Source of the DNA: Myxococcota bacterium
Lineage (GTDB): Bacteria; Myxococcota_A; UBA9160; SZUA-336
Direction of reading: 5' to 3'
NCBI GenBank assembly: GCA_035498015.1
Contig: DATKAO010000068.1
Coordinates: forward strand, 1-43,744
Length of the DNA: 43,744 bases
In this document: in pieces, positions 18,856 to 26,530 of the stretch
Position numbering within the stretch: position 1 is the stretch's first letter
Layout of the letters: each line of letters opens with the position of its first letter
Position numbers and translations under genes: made by a program
The notes under the pieces: model-generated
The model's input: the letters and a program-made list of their open reading frames with translations, nothing else
Told to the model about the DNA's origin: nothing
Database searches by the model: none

Positions 18856-18872
<17 letters not shown>

Positions 18873-18896
18873 CGCGGGCCTGACTCGCGCGGGGCT
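18856..18896 (+). terminator. Inverted repeat at the clpA stop codon
   Basis: A perfect 14-bp stem: AGCCCCGCGCGAGT at 18856-18869 pairs with ACTCGCGCGGGGCT at 18883-18896, with a 13-nt loop that contains the TAG stop (18870-18872). There is no T-tract after it, so it is either a G+C-rich terminator of the non-canonical kind or an mRNA 3'-end stabiliser. Confidence 0.55.
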
Positions 18897-18949
18897 GCTC
18901 GGGCCGTCGCTCCGATGCGAGCTCGGTCCCGATCCCCCCATGAGGGACG

Positions 18950-19315
18950 TTAGAAAGGAAGCGGCGGAAGCGGCAGGCTGATCGCCACGTGCGGCGTGCG
19001 GATGGCGATCGCCGGACCCAGCGCGTAGACGGGCGCCGGCGGGTAGTAGACCGGTGCGGACGCCGCGTACACCGGCGGCGCGACATACACCGGCGCGGGC
19101 GCGTAGTAGCCGTAGTAACTCGGTCGCACGTAGCCGACCGGCACGGGCACCGGGAACGGCGCGACGAACCCCACGTGCGCGTGGCCACCGTGCCAGCCGC
19201 CGCCGTGCCAGGCGGGACCGCCGTGCCAGCCACCGCGATGGAGATCGTGCGCCGACGCCAGGGTCGGGAACGCGAGGGCGGCGGCGAACAGGGCCAGGAG
19301 CGTGAGCTTCTTCAT
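18950..19315 (-). CDS. Small secreted His/Gly/Trp- and Pro/Tyr-rich protein
   Basis: A 121-residue protein with a clear Sec signal (MKKLTLLALFAAALAFPTLASA, cut after about residue 22). The mature N-terminus is built on WHGG units (HRGGWHGGPAWHGGGWHGGH, about 24-44). The rest is rich in Pro, Tyr, Val and Ala, with repeats such as PVYVAPPVYAASAPVYYPPAPVY, here given in short form as PVY/PPVY units. It ends LPLPPLPF. A GGAGG lies about 11 nt before the ATG at 19315. Many His residues in a small envelope protein suggest metal binding or a surface coat; neither is shown. No homologue is recognised with confidence. Confidence 0.75.
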   Translation of the reverse strand: MKKLTLLALFAAALAFPTLASAHDLHRGGWHGGPAWHGGGWHGGHAHVGFVAPFPVPVPVGYVRPSYYGYYAPAPVYVAPPVYAASAPVYYPPAPVYALGPAIAIRTPHVAISLPLPPLPF

Positions 19316-19400
19316 GGTGCGAATTGCCTCCGTCCTTTCAAACAGCATCTGCCTGGCCCGGTTGCGGCGACCGTGAGGGACGTCACAGGGGACGCGGTGT

Positions 19401-19406
19401 TAGGCT
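19401..19406 (+). promoter_or_regulatory. -10-like hexamer of the propeller gene
   Basis: TAGGCT ends 6 nt before the GTG at 19413, with no Shine-Dalgarno between them. Confidence 0.45.
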
Positions 19407-19412
19407 GCGCCC

Positions 19413-20546
19413 GTGCGTGTGCTCCGCGCGCTTCTCGTTCTCTTCGTGGCGCTCGCGGCGCTCGTGTACTTCGGGCTGCGCGCGCGCTACGGCGGCGGCG
19501 AGCGCTTCCCGGACCGCACCGGCCCGCCCGAGCTCGACGGCGCGTCCGCGCTCGAAGTGGTAGCGAACCTCGACTACCCGCCCGGCAACGTGGCGGTCTC
19601 GGCGAGCGGACGCGTGTTCGCCACGTTCCACCCGGAAGGCGATCCGCCGTTCGCGGTGTTCGAGCTGGTCGATGGCAAGCCCGTGCCGTACCCGCCGGGC
19701 GGCCTGCCGGGCGGGCTCGGCTACCAGTCGGTGCTCTCGCTGCGCATCGACCGGCGCAACCGGCTCTGGGTGCTCGACTACGGGCGGCACGGGCTGGGCG
19801 CGCCGCGCCTGCTCGCGTTCGACCTGGCGACCGACGCGCTGGTGCACCGCCACGACTTCCCGTCGAAGGTCGCGTTCGCCGGCTCGCAGCTGAACGACTT
19901 CCAAGTGTCTCCCGACGGGAGACACGTGTACATCGCCGATGCGAGCATCTTCGCGCAGGTGCCCGCGATCGTGGACTACGACGTCTCGCGCCAGCGCGCG
20001 CGCCGGCTCCTGCAAGGCCACGAGTCGGTGCTGCCGGAGCGCTACGTGCCCGTGGTGCAGGGCGTGCGCATGGAGTTCTTCGGCATGTTCGCGATCCGGC
20101 CCGGCGTCGACTCGATCGCGCTCGACGACGCGGGCGAGTGGCTGTACTTCGCGCCCGTGACCAACAACTGGCTGTACCGCGTGCGCACCCAGGACCTCGA
20201 CGACGAGTCACTCGAGCGCGCGACGCTCGAGTCGCGCGTGGAGCGCTTCGCAAAGAAGACCATGAGCGACGGCATCGCGATCGACTCCGAGGGCGACTTG
20301 ATCCTGACCGACCCCGAGCACGACGCCGTGGTCGAGCTGGCGCGCGACCGCACGCTGCACACCTGGCTGCGCGACCCGCGCCTGCGCTGGCCCGACGGCC
20401 TGTCGTTCGGCCCCGACGGCTGGCTGTACGTGACCTGCAGCGCGCTGCACCACGTGATCCTGCGCGGCCAGGACGAGCGGCGCGCGAACGCGCCCTATCA
20501 GATCTTCCGCTTCAAGCCCGGAGTGACCGGCGTGCCCGGTCACTGA
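19413..20546 (+). CDS. Major royal jelly/yellow-family beta-propeller protein
   Basis: A 377-residue protein with one N-terminal membrane anchor or uncleaved signal (about residues 3-22), so it acts outside the cytoplasm. The rest is a six-bladed propeller of the yellow/MRJP type: 'PPGNVAVSASGRVFATFHPEG' near the start (in part: GNVAVSASGRVF), 'LRIDRRNRLWVLDYG' (family 'D..nrLWvlDsG'), 'LNDFQVSPDGRHVYIADAS', and 'SDGIAIDSEGDLILTDPE'. Related SMP-30/gluconolactonase propellers are calcium-dependent lactonases; for the yellow group in bacteria no general reaction is known. The gene converges on the CoA-transferase gene with a 6-bp gap. Confidence 0.82.
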   Translation: MRVLRALLVLFVALAALVYFGLRARYGGGERFPDRTGPPELDGASALEVVANLDYPPGNVAVSASGRVFATFHPEGDPPFAVFELVDGKPVPYPPGGLPGGLGYQSVLSLRIDRRNRLWVLDYGRHGLGAPRLLAFDLATDALVHRHDFPSKVAFAGSQLNDFQVSPDGRHVYIADASIFAQVPAIVDYDVSRQRARRLLQGHESVLPERYVPVVQGVRMEFFGMFAIRPGVDSIALDDAGEWLYFAPVTNNWLYRVRTQDLDDESLERATLESRVERFAKKTMSDGIAIDSEGDLILTDPEHDAVVELARDRTLHTWLRDPRLRWPDGLSFGPDGWLYVTCSALHHVILRGQDERRANAPYQIFRFKPGVTGVPGH

Positions 20547-20552
20547 GCGGAG

Positions 20553-22988
20553 TCAGCCCAGCGCCCCCGACGCCGCGAGCGCGGCGATCTGCTCGCGGTC
20601 GAAGCCCAGGATCTCGCCCAGCACGCGCCCGTTGTCGCAGCCGTAGCTGAGCGCGCGCTCGGGCACGCGCGCCGGCGTGCGCGACAGGCGGAAGCGCGGC
20701 GCCTCGACCGTGACGCTGCCCAAGGTCGGGTGCGGGATGGCCAGGTAGTGACCCCGGTGGCGGAGCTGCGCGTCGGCATAGAGCTCGGCCATGTCGAGCA
20801 CCGCGTGCGCGGGCACGCCCCGTGCCTGGAGCTCGCGCTCGGCGGCGTGCGCGTCGCGCTCGGCGGACCAGGCTGCGAGCGCGGCGTCGATCTCGCTGCG
20901 CCGCGCACGGCGGGCAGTCACCTCCGCGAGCCCCGGATCCGCGCCCCAGTCGGCGCGGCCGAGCGCCGCGCACAGCGCCGACCAGTCGCGCGCGTCGCGC
21001 ACCGCCAGCGCCAGCCAGCGGTCCGCGCCGGCCGCGGGGAACACGCCGTGCGGGTACAGCTCGGCGTCGTCGTTGCCCATGGGCACCGGCGTGCGCCCGT
21101 TCAGCGAGGCGTCGAGCAGCGCGGGCGCCAGGAAATGGAACGCGGCCTCGGCCTGTGACTGGTCGATCCACTGACCCTGGCCGGTGCGCTCGCGGTGCTC
21201 GAGCGCAGCCAGGATCGCGATCGCGTTGTAGCGCGCCGCCACGAAGTCGGTGTACGCGCCGGCGGGACCCACGGGCGCGCGATCGGGCCAGCCCACCAGG
21301 TGCTGGAAGCCGCACACCGCCGCCGCCAGGTTCCCGAAGCCCGCGAACTCGCGCAGCTCGCCGCTCTGGCCCATGAGCGCGCTCGAGATCAGGATCACGT
21401 CGGGCCGCAGGCGACACAGAGATGCGTAGTCCAGGCCCAGGCGGGCGAGCACGCCGGGCGCGAACGACTCGGTCACCACGTCGGCCCAGCGCACCAGCGC
21501 CTCGACCACGGGCCGTGACTCCGGGTGCGCGAGGTCGAGCGTGATGCACAGCTTGCCCGCGTTCGCGCCCTGCACCGGCCCCGAGCCGTCGGGGGAAGGC
21601 GCGCCGCCGTGCCACGGCGGGATGGTGCGGATCGTGTCCATGCGGCGCGTCGACTCCACGTGCACGACGGTCGCGCCGAAGTCCGAGAGCGTGCGCGTGG
21701 ACGCGGGCCCGGCGAGCACCCAGAACAGGTCCAGCACCTTCACGCCCGCGAGCGCCTGGCCGCTGGGCGCGCCCTGCGCGAAGCCCGCGCCGCGCGGCGC
21801 GCGCGGCTCGGCGCGCACTTCGGCCGAGTGCTCGCCCACGCGCGGCGGCGGCCGGAGATAGCGCAGCGGCGACGCGCCGAAGCGCGCGAACGGGCCCGGA
21901 TAGCGCACGCGCGTGCCGTCGGCGTGCTCGAGCTCGACGAAGCTCTCGCGCGCACGGAAGTGATCGAGTGACTCGAGCTCGCTGACCGCGAGCGTCGGCG
22001 CGACGAGCAGCTTGCGCGCCACCGCCTCGCGCAGGAGCTCCTGGTTCGTGCGCGAGGCGAACAGCCGCTCGAGGCCCGCGTCGAAGGGCGCGTAGAACTC
22101 CGGCTCGCACTGCCCGAGCAGCATGCGCAGCGCGAAGCTCGACCACTCCTCCTTCACGTAGCACTCGTCGCACAGCCCCTCCTCGTGCAGCCAGCGCGCC
22201 AGGCGAGTCAGAAACGGCCCGGTGGAGGGCAGGAAGCCCGGGCCCAGCACGACCCAGCCGTCGCGCGTCGGGTAGCGCGTGCGCATGACGAGCTTGCCCA
22301 GCGGCAGGAGGCCCGAGCTGCGCTGACCCTGCGGCTGGCGCCAGGGCGCGTCGAGGCTGCGGAACAGGGTCGCGAAGGTCATCGACTGCTGGGCCGACAC
22401 GTCCACGTGTTGCCCCAGCCCGGAGCGCTTGCGCTCGAAGTGAGCGACCAGCGCGCCGACCGCGGCGTCGCTCGCGGCGTGCGCGTGCACCTGCGGCAGC
22501 GCGCAGCGCAGCGGGGCACGGTCCGAGTCACCACACAGGAAGACGGGGCCGCTGGCAGCCGCGACCACCAGATCGGTCGTGGCGTAGTCCGCCTTGGGAC
22601 CGTCGCTGCCGAACGGAGTGATCGACACGTGGATGAGCCACGGATTCAGCCGCGCGAGCGAGGCGGGGTCGAGCCCCAGCGCCCGCATGCGGCCGGGCGG
22701 CGCCGACTCGATCAGGAAGTCCGCGCCGCGCGCCAGAGACACGAGCTCGCTGTGGTCGTCGGCGCGCTCGAGGTCCAGGACGAGGCTGCGCTTGCCGCGC
22801 GCGTACGACCAGAACGCGAGCGAGCGCTCCGGGCCCGGCTCGTCCTTCCAGAACGGCGGGCTGCGGCGCGCCGGCGAGCCGCCGGGCGGCTCGACCAGCA
22901 CCACGTCGGCGCCCAGGTCGGCGAAGATCTGCCCGCACAGCGCGCCGAGCGAGTCGGTGAGATCGAGGACGCGAAGCCCGTGCAGCAC
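20553..22988 (-). CDS. Fused double family III (CaiB/BaiF) CoA-transferase
   Basis: An 811-residue protein made of two CaiB/BaiF domains: about 1-385 and 412-811, joined by a Pro/Gly-rich linker. Ordinary family members are about 400 residues and dimerise as interlocked rings. In the second half the catalytic Asp is in GAYTDFVAARY (D581) followed by ALEHRERTGQGQWID. Aligning back from the GxGQ motif, the first half has His at that place (about residue 168, in QVHAHAASD). So one fused chain probably has one working site. Members swap CoA between acids; the partner acids are unknown. It starts at GTG 22988, 14 nt after mazG, with TAGGAT 6 nt upstream. Confidence 0.85.
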   Translation of the reverse strand: MLHGLRVLDLTDSLGALCGQIFADLGADVVLVEPPGGSPARRSPPFWKDEPGPERSLAFWSYARGKRSLVLDLERADDHSELVSLARGADFLIESAPPGRMRALGLDPASLARLNPWLIHVSITPFGSDGPKADYATTDLVVAAASGPVFLCGDSDRAPLRCALPQVHAHAASDAAVGALVAHFERKRSGLGQHVDVSAQQSMTFATLFRSLDAPWRQPQGQRSSGLLPLGKLVMRTRYPTRDGWVVLGPGFLPSTGPFLTRLARWLHEEGLCDECYVKEEWSSFALRMLLGQCEPEFYAPFDAGLERLFASRTNQELLREAVARKLLVAPTLAVSELESLDHFRARESFVELEHADGTRVRYPGPFARFGASPLRYLRPPPRVGEHSAEVRAEPRAPRGAGFAQGAPSGQALAGVKVLDLFWVLAGPASTRTLSDFGATVVHVESTRRMDTIRTIPPWHGGAPSPDGSGPVQGANAGKLCITLDLAHPESRPVVEALVRWADVVTESFAPGVLARLGLDYASLCRLRPDVILISSALMGQSGELREFAGFGNLAAAVCGFQHLVGWPDRAPVGPAGAYTDFVAARYNAIAILAALEHRERTGQGQWIDQSQAEAAFHFLAPALLDASLNGRTPVPMGNDDAELYPHGVFPAAGADRWLALAVRDARDWSALCAALGRADWGADPGLAEVTARRARRSEIDAALAAWSAERDAHAAERELQARGVPAHAVLDMAELYADAQLRHRGHYLAIPHPTLGSVTVEAPRFRLSRTPARVPERALSYGCDNGRVLGEILGFDREQIAALAASGALG

Positions 22989-22994
22989 GGCGAG

Positions 22995-23000
22995 ATCCTA
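22995..23000 (-). promoter_or_regulatory. -10-like hexamer of the fused CoA-transferase gene
   Basis: TAGGAT on the minus strand ends 6 nt before the GTG at 22988, in the 14-bp gap after mazG. It would give this gene its own leaderless transcript besides read-through. Confidence 0.35.
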
Positions 23001-23002
23001 CG

Positions 23003-23662
23003 CTACGCGGCTCCGTCCCGTTTTCGCGCCGCGAAGCGCGCGCAGGCGTCGCGCAGCGCCGCCTCGGGGTCGACCCCGCCGCTGGAAGCGGCCGCGGCCA
23101 GCGCGAACAACAGGTCGCCCCAACGCACTGCGTCGGCCGAAGCGAGCTCGGGCGCCAGGCGCTCGGCCAGCGCATCGGCCGGCGGCGCCACGCCCGCGCG
23201 CTTCCCGCGCTTGGCGAGCTTCGCTGCGCGCAGCAGCGCCGGCAGCGCGACGGGCACCTCGCCGTGCGGGTCGGCGCCGCGCGCCATCCGCTCGGCGCGC
23301 TTGTGCTCCTCCCACGCCCGCAGCACCTCGTCGGCGTCCCGGGCCGAGGCGTCTGCGAACACGTGGGGATGTCTGCGCACCAGCTTCTCGCACAGCCGCT
23401 CGACCACGGCGTCGAAGTCGAACAGCCCTGACTCGCGCGCCATCTGCGCGTGAAACACCACCTGCAGCAAGAGATCGCCCAGCTCGTCCGCTAGGTCGGA
23501 CCAGTCCTTGCGACGGATGGCGTCGTCGACCTCGTAGGCCTCTTCGATCGTGTAAGGTGCGATCGTTTCGAACGTCTGCTCGAGGTCCCACGGGCAACCG
23601 CCGTCGGGGGAACGCAGCTTCGCCATCAGCTCGAGCAGTCGCTCGACGTGCGCGTGTGTCAC
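23003..23662 (-). CDS. mazG: Nucleoside triphosphate pyrophosphohydrolase MazG
   Basis: A 219-residue MazG. The N-terminal domain is intact: CPWDLEQTFETI near 23-34, the metal-binding EEAYE near 40-44, and DELGDLLLQVVFHAQMA near 59-75, then KLVRRHPHVFAD near 93-104. The second MazG domain (from about 150) is shortened; E. coli MazG is 263 residues. The enzyme hydrolyses NTPs and dNTPs to monophosphates and PPi, cleaning damaged nucleotides or lowering ppGpp. GTG start at 23662 with TAGAAT 6 nt upstream. It is divergent from the acyl-CoA synthetase gene, start to start 37 bp. Confidence 0.92.
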   Translation of the reverse strand: MTHAHVERLLELMAKLRSPDGGCPWDLEQTFETIAPYTIEEAYEVDDAIRRKDWSDLADELGDLLLQVVFHAQMARESGLFDFDAVVERLCEKLVRRHPHVFADASARDADEVLRAWEEHKRAERMARGADPHGEVPVALPALLRAAKLAKRGKRAGVAPPADALAERLAPELASADAVRWGDLLFALAAAASSGGVDPEAALRDACARFAARKRDGAA

Positions 23663-23668
23663 GCGCGG

Positions 23669-23674
23669 ATTCTA
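23669..23674 (-). promoter_or_regulatory. -10-like hexamer of mazG
   Basis: TAGAAT on the minus strand (close to TATAAT) ends 6 nt before the GTG at 23662. It overlaps by 2 bp the TAGGAT (23673-23678) that could serve the divergent synthetase gene. Confidence 0.45.
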
Positions 23675-23699
23675 GGATAAGATCGGACAGGAGGGGCCG

Positions 23700-25490
23700 A
23701 TGAGCGCTCCCATGCAGTTTCCGCCGGCTCCGCTGACCGTGCGCGACCAGATCCGCGTGCGCGCGGAGCACCCGGAGTCGGCCGACAAGGTCTTCCTCTT
23801 GCACGATGCGCGGCGAGTCACCTACCGCGGCTTCCGCGACGAGTCAGCGCGCGCCGCGAACTTCCTGCTGGGGCGGCTGGGCCCGGCCACGGGTGACTCG
23901 GCGCCGCACGTCGCCATGCTGCTCGAGAACCACATCGAGCTGCTCACGCTGTACGGCGGCTGCGCCGTCGCGGGCGCGACCCTGTTCGGCGTGAACACGG
24001 GCCTGCGCGGCGAGACGCTGGCGGGCGTGCTCAACCAGTCACGCGCGCGCCTGCTGGTGGTGGAAGAGAAGCTCATGCCCGAGGTGGAGCGCATCCGCCG
24101 CGAGCTGAAGGGGATCGCGCCCGAGAACCTGCTCAGCCTGCCCGAGTACGCCGCCGCGCTGGAGCGCGAGCACGGCCCCGCGTCGAAGGCCCTGCCCTTC
24201 CCCGACGCGAAAGTGACTCCCCAGACCAACCTGATGGTGATCTACACCTCGGGCACGACCGGCCTGCCCAAGGGCATCAACAACAACCACTTCAAGCTGT
24301 GCGCGACCGGCATCGGCGTGTCCCAGAGCACGGGCATGGGCCAGGACGACGTCGGCTACGCCTGCATGCCGCTGTTCCACTCGAACTCGATGTTCGTGTG
24401 TCTCATGCCCTGCTTCTGGGTCGGCGGCTCGGTCGGCCTCCGCGAGCGCTTCAGCGGCAGCCGCTTCGTGCCCGACGTGCTGGAGTACGGCTCCACCTGC
24501 TGGAACTACGTCGGCGAGCCGGTGCACTACGTGCTGGCGGCGCTCGAGCGCGAGTACGGCGGCGACGAGGCGCGCATCCGCCGCGAAGTCACCGAGCACC
24601 CGCGCAACAAGCTGCGCTTCGCGGTCGGCAACGGCGCGTCACCGGTCGACATCGACCGCTTCTCGAAGTGGCTCGGCCTCGAGGACATGTTCGAGCTGTA
24701 CGGCTCGACCGAAGCCGCGATCAGCACCATGCGCCGCAAGGGCGACCCGCGCGGCAGCGTCGGCGAGATCACCGACGCCTCGGTGCGCATCCTGCGCGAA
24801 GACGGGCGCGAGTGCGTGCCCGCGCAGCTCGACGCCGACGGCAAGATCGCGAACTACGACGCCGCCGTGGGCGAGATCTGCCGCGTGAGCACCGACACCG
24901 GCCTGTTCCAGGGTTACTTCGACAACCCCGACGCGAACTCGTCGAAGTACCGCGGCGGCGTGTATCACTCGGGCGACCTGGGGCACGTGCTCGAGCGCGA
25001 CGGCAAGCGCTTCCTGTTCTTCGACGGCCGCACCGACGACTGGATCCGAAAGGACGGCGAGAACTTCTCGGCGCTGCAGGTCGCGCGCCTGCTCTCGGAG
25101 CACCCCGACGTTCCGCTGGCCGCGGCCTACGGCGTGCCGTGCTCGGTGTCGGACGAGCTGGTGATGGCGGCGCTGAAGCTGCGCGACGGCGCGCGCTTCG
25201 ACCCGAAGGGCTTCTTCGACTACTGCGAGCGCCAGGTCACCGCCGGCGGCATGGACCGCAAGTGGTTCCCCGACTTCGTGCGCGTGGTGAAGGACTTCGA
25301 GTACACCGGCACGCAGAAGGTGCTGGTGCGCGAGCTGAAGCGCGTGCACTTCGACCCGCGGCGCGTGTCGGACCCGCTGTTCTTCCGGGAGCGCGGTGAC
25401 TCGGCCTACAAGCCTTTCACCGCGCAGGACTGGGAGCGCGTGCGCGAGGTGTTCCGAGCCGCGGAGCGTCTGCACCTGCTCGAGCGCTAG
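23700..25490 (+). CDS. Long- or very-long-chain acyl-CoA synthetase (AMP-binding family)
   Basis: A 596-residue ANL-superfamily ligase. The P-loop YTSGTTGLPKG is near 180-190, the A5 motif YGSTEAAIST near 337, YHSGD near 421 and GRTDDWIRKDGENFS near 441. The extra glycine-rich 'RGGVYHSGDLG...DRTGDT'-like region and the overall pattern match the FadD6/FATP (very-long-chain) group, which activates fatty acids to acyl-CoA via acyl-AMP. The usual A10 Lys is in GTQKVLVREL near the end. A strong AGGAGG at 23689-23694 lies 5 nt before the ATG. It could feed the beta-oxidation genes at 30.9-33.9 kb. Confidence 0.92.
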   Translation: MSAPMQFPPAPLTVRDQIRVRAEHPESADKVFLLHDARRVTYRGFRDESARAANFLLGRLGPATGDSAPHVAMLLENHIELLTLYGGCAVAGATLFGVNTGLRGETLAGVLNQSRARLLVVEEKLMPEVERIRRELKGIAPENLLSLPEYAAALEREHGPASKALPFPDAKVTPQTNLMVIYTSGTTGLPKGINNNHFKLCATGIGVSQSTGMGQDDVGYACMPLFHSNSMFVCLMPCFWVGGSVGLRERFSGSRFVPDVLEYGSTCWNYVGEPVHYVLAALEREYGGDEARIRREVTEHPRNKLRFAVGNGASPVDIDRFSKWLGLEDMFELYGSTEAAISTMRRKGDPRGSVGEITDASVRILREDGRECVPAQLDADGKIANYDAAVGEICRVSTDTGLFQGYFDNPDANSSKYRGGVYHSGDLGHVLERDGKRFLFFDGRTDDWIRKDGENFSALQVARLLSEHPDVPLAAAYGVPCSVSDELVMAALKLRDGARFDPKGFFDYCERQVTAGGMDRKWFPDFVRVVKDFEYTGTQKVLVRELKRVHFDPRRVSDPLFFRERGDSAYKPFTAQDWERVREVFRAAERLHLLER

Positions 25491-25516
25491 CTCGGGCACC
25501 AAACCAAGGGGGGAAG

Positions 25517-26062
25517 ATGAAGCGACTCGTGGGTCTCTTGGTGGCCGTGGTGTGTCTGGCGAGCGCGAGCCCGAGTCAGGCGGGGCTGACCGGCTTCCTG
25601 TCGGTGAAGGTGAGCGGCACCATCCAGCAGCAGGTCGACCTGCCCGTGGGCTCGAAGGTCGGCAGCGCGAAGCTCAGCAACCAGACCATCTTCGACGATT
25701 TCGGGGTGTCGCCTGATCAGTACGAGCTGGTCATGAGCTTCGCCGGCCCGGTGGTGATCGAGCTCCTGCCCAAGAGCCTGCTCGCCAAGATGCCGGTGAT
25801 CCCGGTGTTCACGCTCGAGAACGGCGTCTTCCTGCTCGACTCGAAGCAGAACCAGGAGCGCTTCTCCGGCGGGCTGACTTCGCCGGCGAGCGCCGGTCTG
25901 TTCCAGGACCTCACCGGCGGCGCGAGTGGCATCCTCAAGTTCGGCTCGACCGGCTTCCCCAAGGCCGTGTCACTCACGGGCGAGGGCAGCTCGTTCCCCT
26001 CGCAGTCACTGTTCAAGCTGAAGGTCAGCTCGCATGGGATCTTCGTGCAGACGACGCCCTAG
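25517..26062 (+). CDS. Secreted protein of unknown function
   Basis: A 181-residue protein with a Sec signal of about 22 residues ending SPSQA. The mature part has no motif I recognise: it alternates short hydrophobic strands with Gly/Ser loops (GGLTSPASAGLFQDL, TGGASGILKFGSTG) and has no Cys, which suits a small beta-rich envelope protein. A purine-rich AAGGGGGGAAG precedes the ATG. It may be co-transcribed with the acyl-CoA synthetase 26 bp upstream. Its TAG stop shares the CTAG palindrome with the stop of the convergent DUF1232 gene (26059-26062). Confidence 0.75.
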   Translation: MKRLVGLLVAVVCLASASPSQAGLTGFLSVKVSGTIQQQVDLPVGSKVGSAKLSNQTIFDDFGVSPDQYELVMSFAGPVVIELLPKSLLAKMPVIPVFTLENGVFLLDSKQNQERFSGGLTSPASAGLFQDLTGGASGILKFGSTGFPKAVSLTGEGSSFPSQSLFKLKVSSHGIFVQTTP

Positions 26063-26514
26063 GCGGACTTGAAGCCGAGCAGCCGGGTCATCGTCTTGCC
26101 GATGACCGACTCCGACCACGAAGTGATTCGTCGCAGCACGTCGAGCAGGTCGGAGTGACCCGGCCAGTGCGCCTTCACCAGGTCGGGGTGCACGTGGTTG
26201 ATCACGCGCGAGACCGCCGCCGCCACGACCACCACGTCGTCGAGCAAGCCGATCGGCCCGAAGAAGATCTCGGGCAGGAGGTCGATCGGCGAGAGCGCGT
26301 AGCCCACGCCCGCCAGCGCCACGGCCTTGGCGCCGATCGGCACGCGCGGGTCCTGCGCCAGCCGGAACAGCAGCACGACCAGGTCGGGCAGGAACAGCAA
26401 CAGATCGAGCAGCCCCGGCCGCGAGCTCGGCCCGATGCTCGCGATCTGGGCGCGCAGCCGGTCGTAGATGCGGCGCTCGCGCGCGCGCAGGTCGATCTCG
26501 AGCTCGGGGGTCAT
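26059..26514 (-). CDS. DUF1232 (YkvA-like) membrane-associated protein
   Basis: A 151-residue protein. Family core 'AGVGYALSPIDLLPEIFFGPIGLLDDVVVV' occupies about residues 75-104 (key residues: SPIDLLP then GLLDDV), as two hydrophobic helices. A third hydrophobic stretch LLDLLLFLPDLVVLLFRL lies at about 38-56. The N-terminus is helical and charged. YkvA-like proteins are widespread and uncharacterised. The ATG at 26514 has TATCTT 6 nt upstream and no Shine-Dalgarno; longer open sequence upstream lies over the next gene and is not supported. Confidence 0.82.
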   Translation of the reverse strand: MTPELEIDLRARERRIYDRLRAQIASIGPSSRPGLLDLLLFLPDLVVLLFRLAQDPRVPIGAKAVALAGVGYALSPIDLLPEIFFGPIGLLDDVVVVAAAVSRVINHVHPDLVKAHWPGHSDLLDVLRRITSWSESVIGKTMTRLLGFKSA

Positions 26515-26520
26515 GCCGCG

Positions 26521-26526
26521 AAGATA
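26521..26526 (-). promoter_or_regulatory. -10-like hexamer of the DUF1232 gene at 26059
   Basis: TATCTT on the minus strand ends 6 nt before the ATG at 26514. It sits in the 16-bp gap after the large secreted-protein gene. Confidence 0.4.
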
Positions 26527-26530
26527 GCGC

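Noticed and set aside
25478-25498. Hairpin CGAGC-N4-GCTCG at the end of the acyl-CoA synthetase gene
   Set aside because: Only 5 bp, no T-tract, and the next gene is 26 bp away in the same direction.
26059-26062. CTAG shared by two convergent stop codons
   Set aside because: A neat but simple result of TAG being part of the palindrome CTAG; no regulatory meaning is needed.
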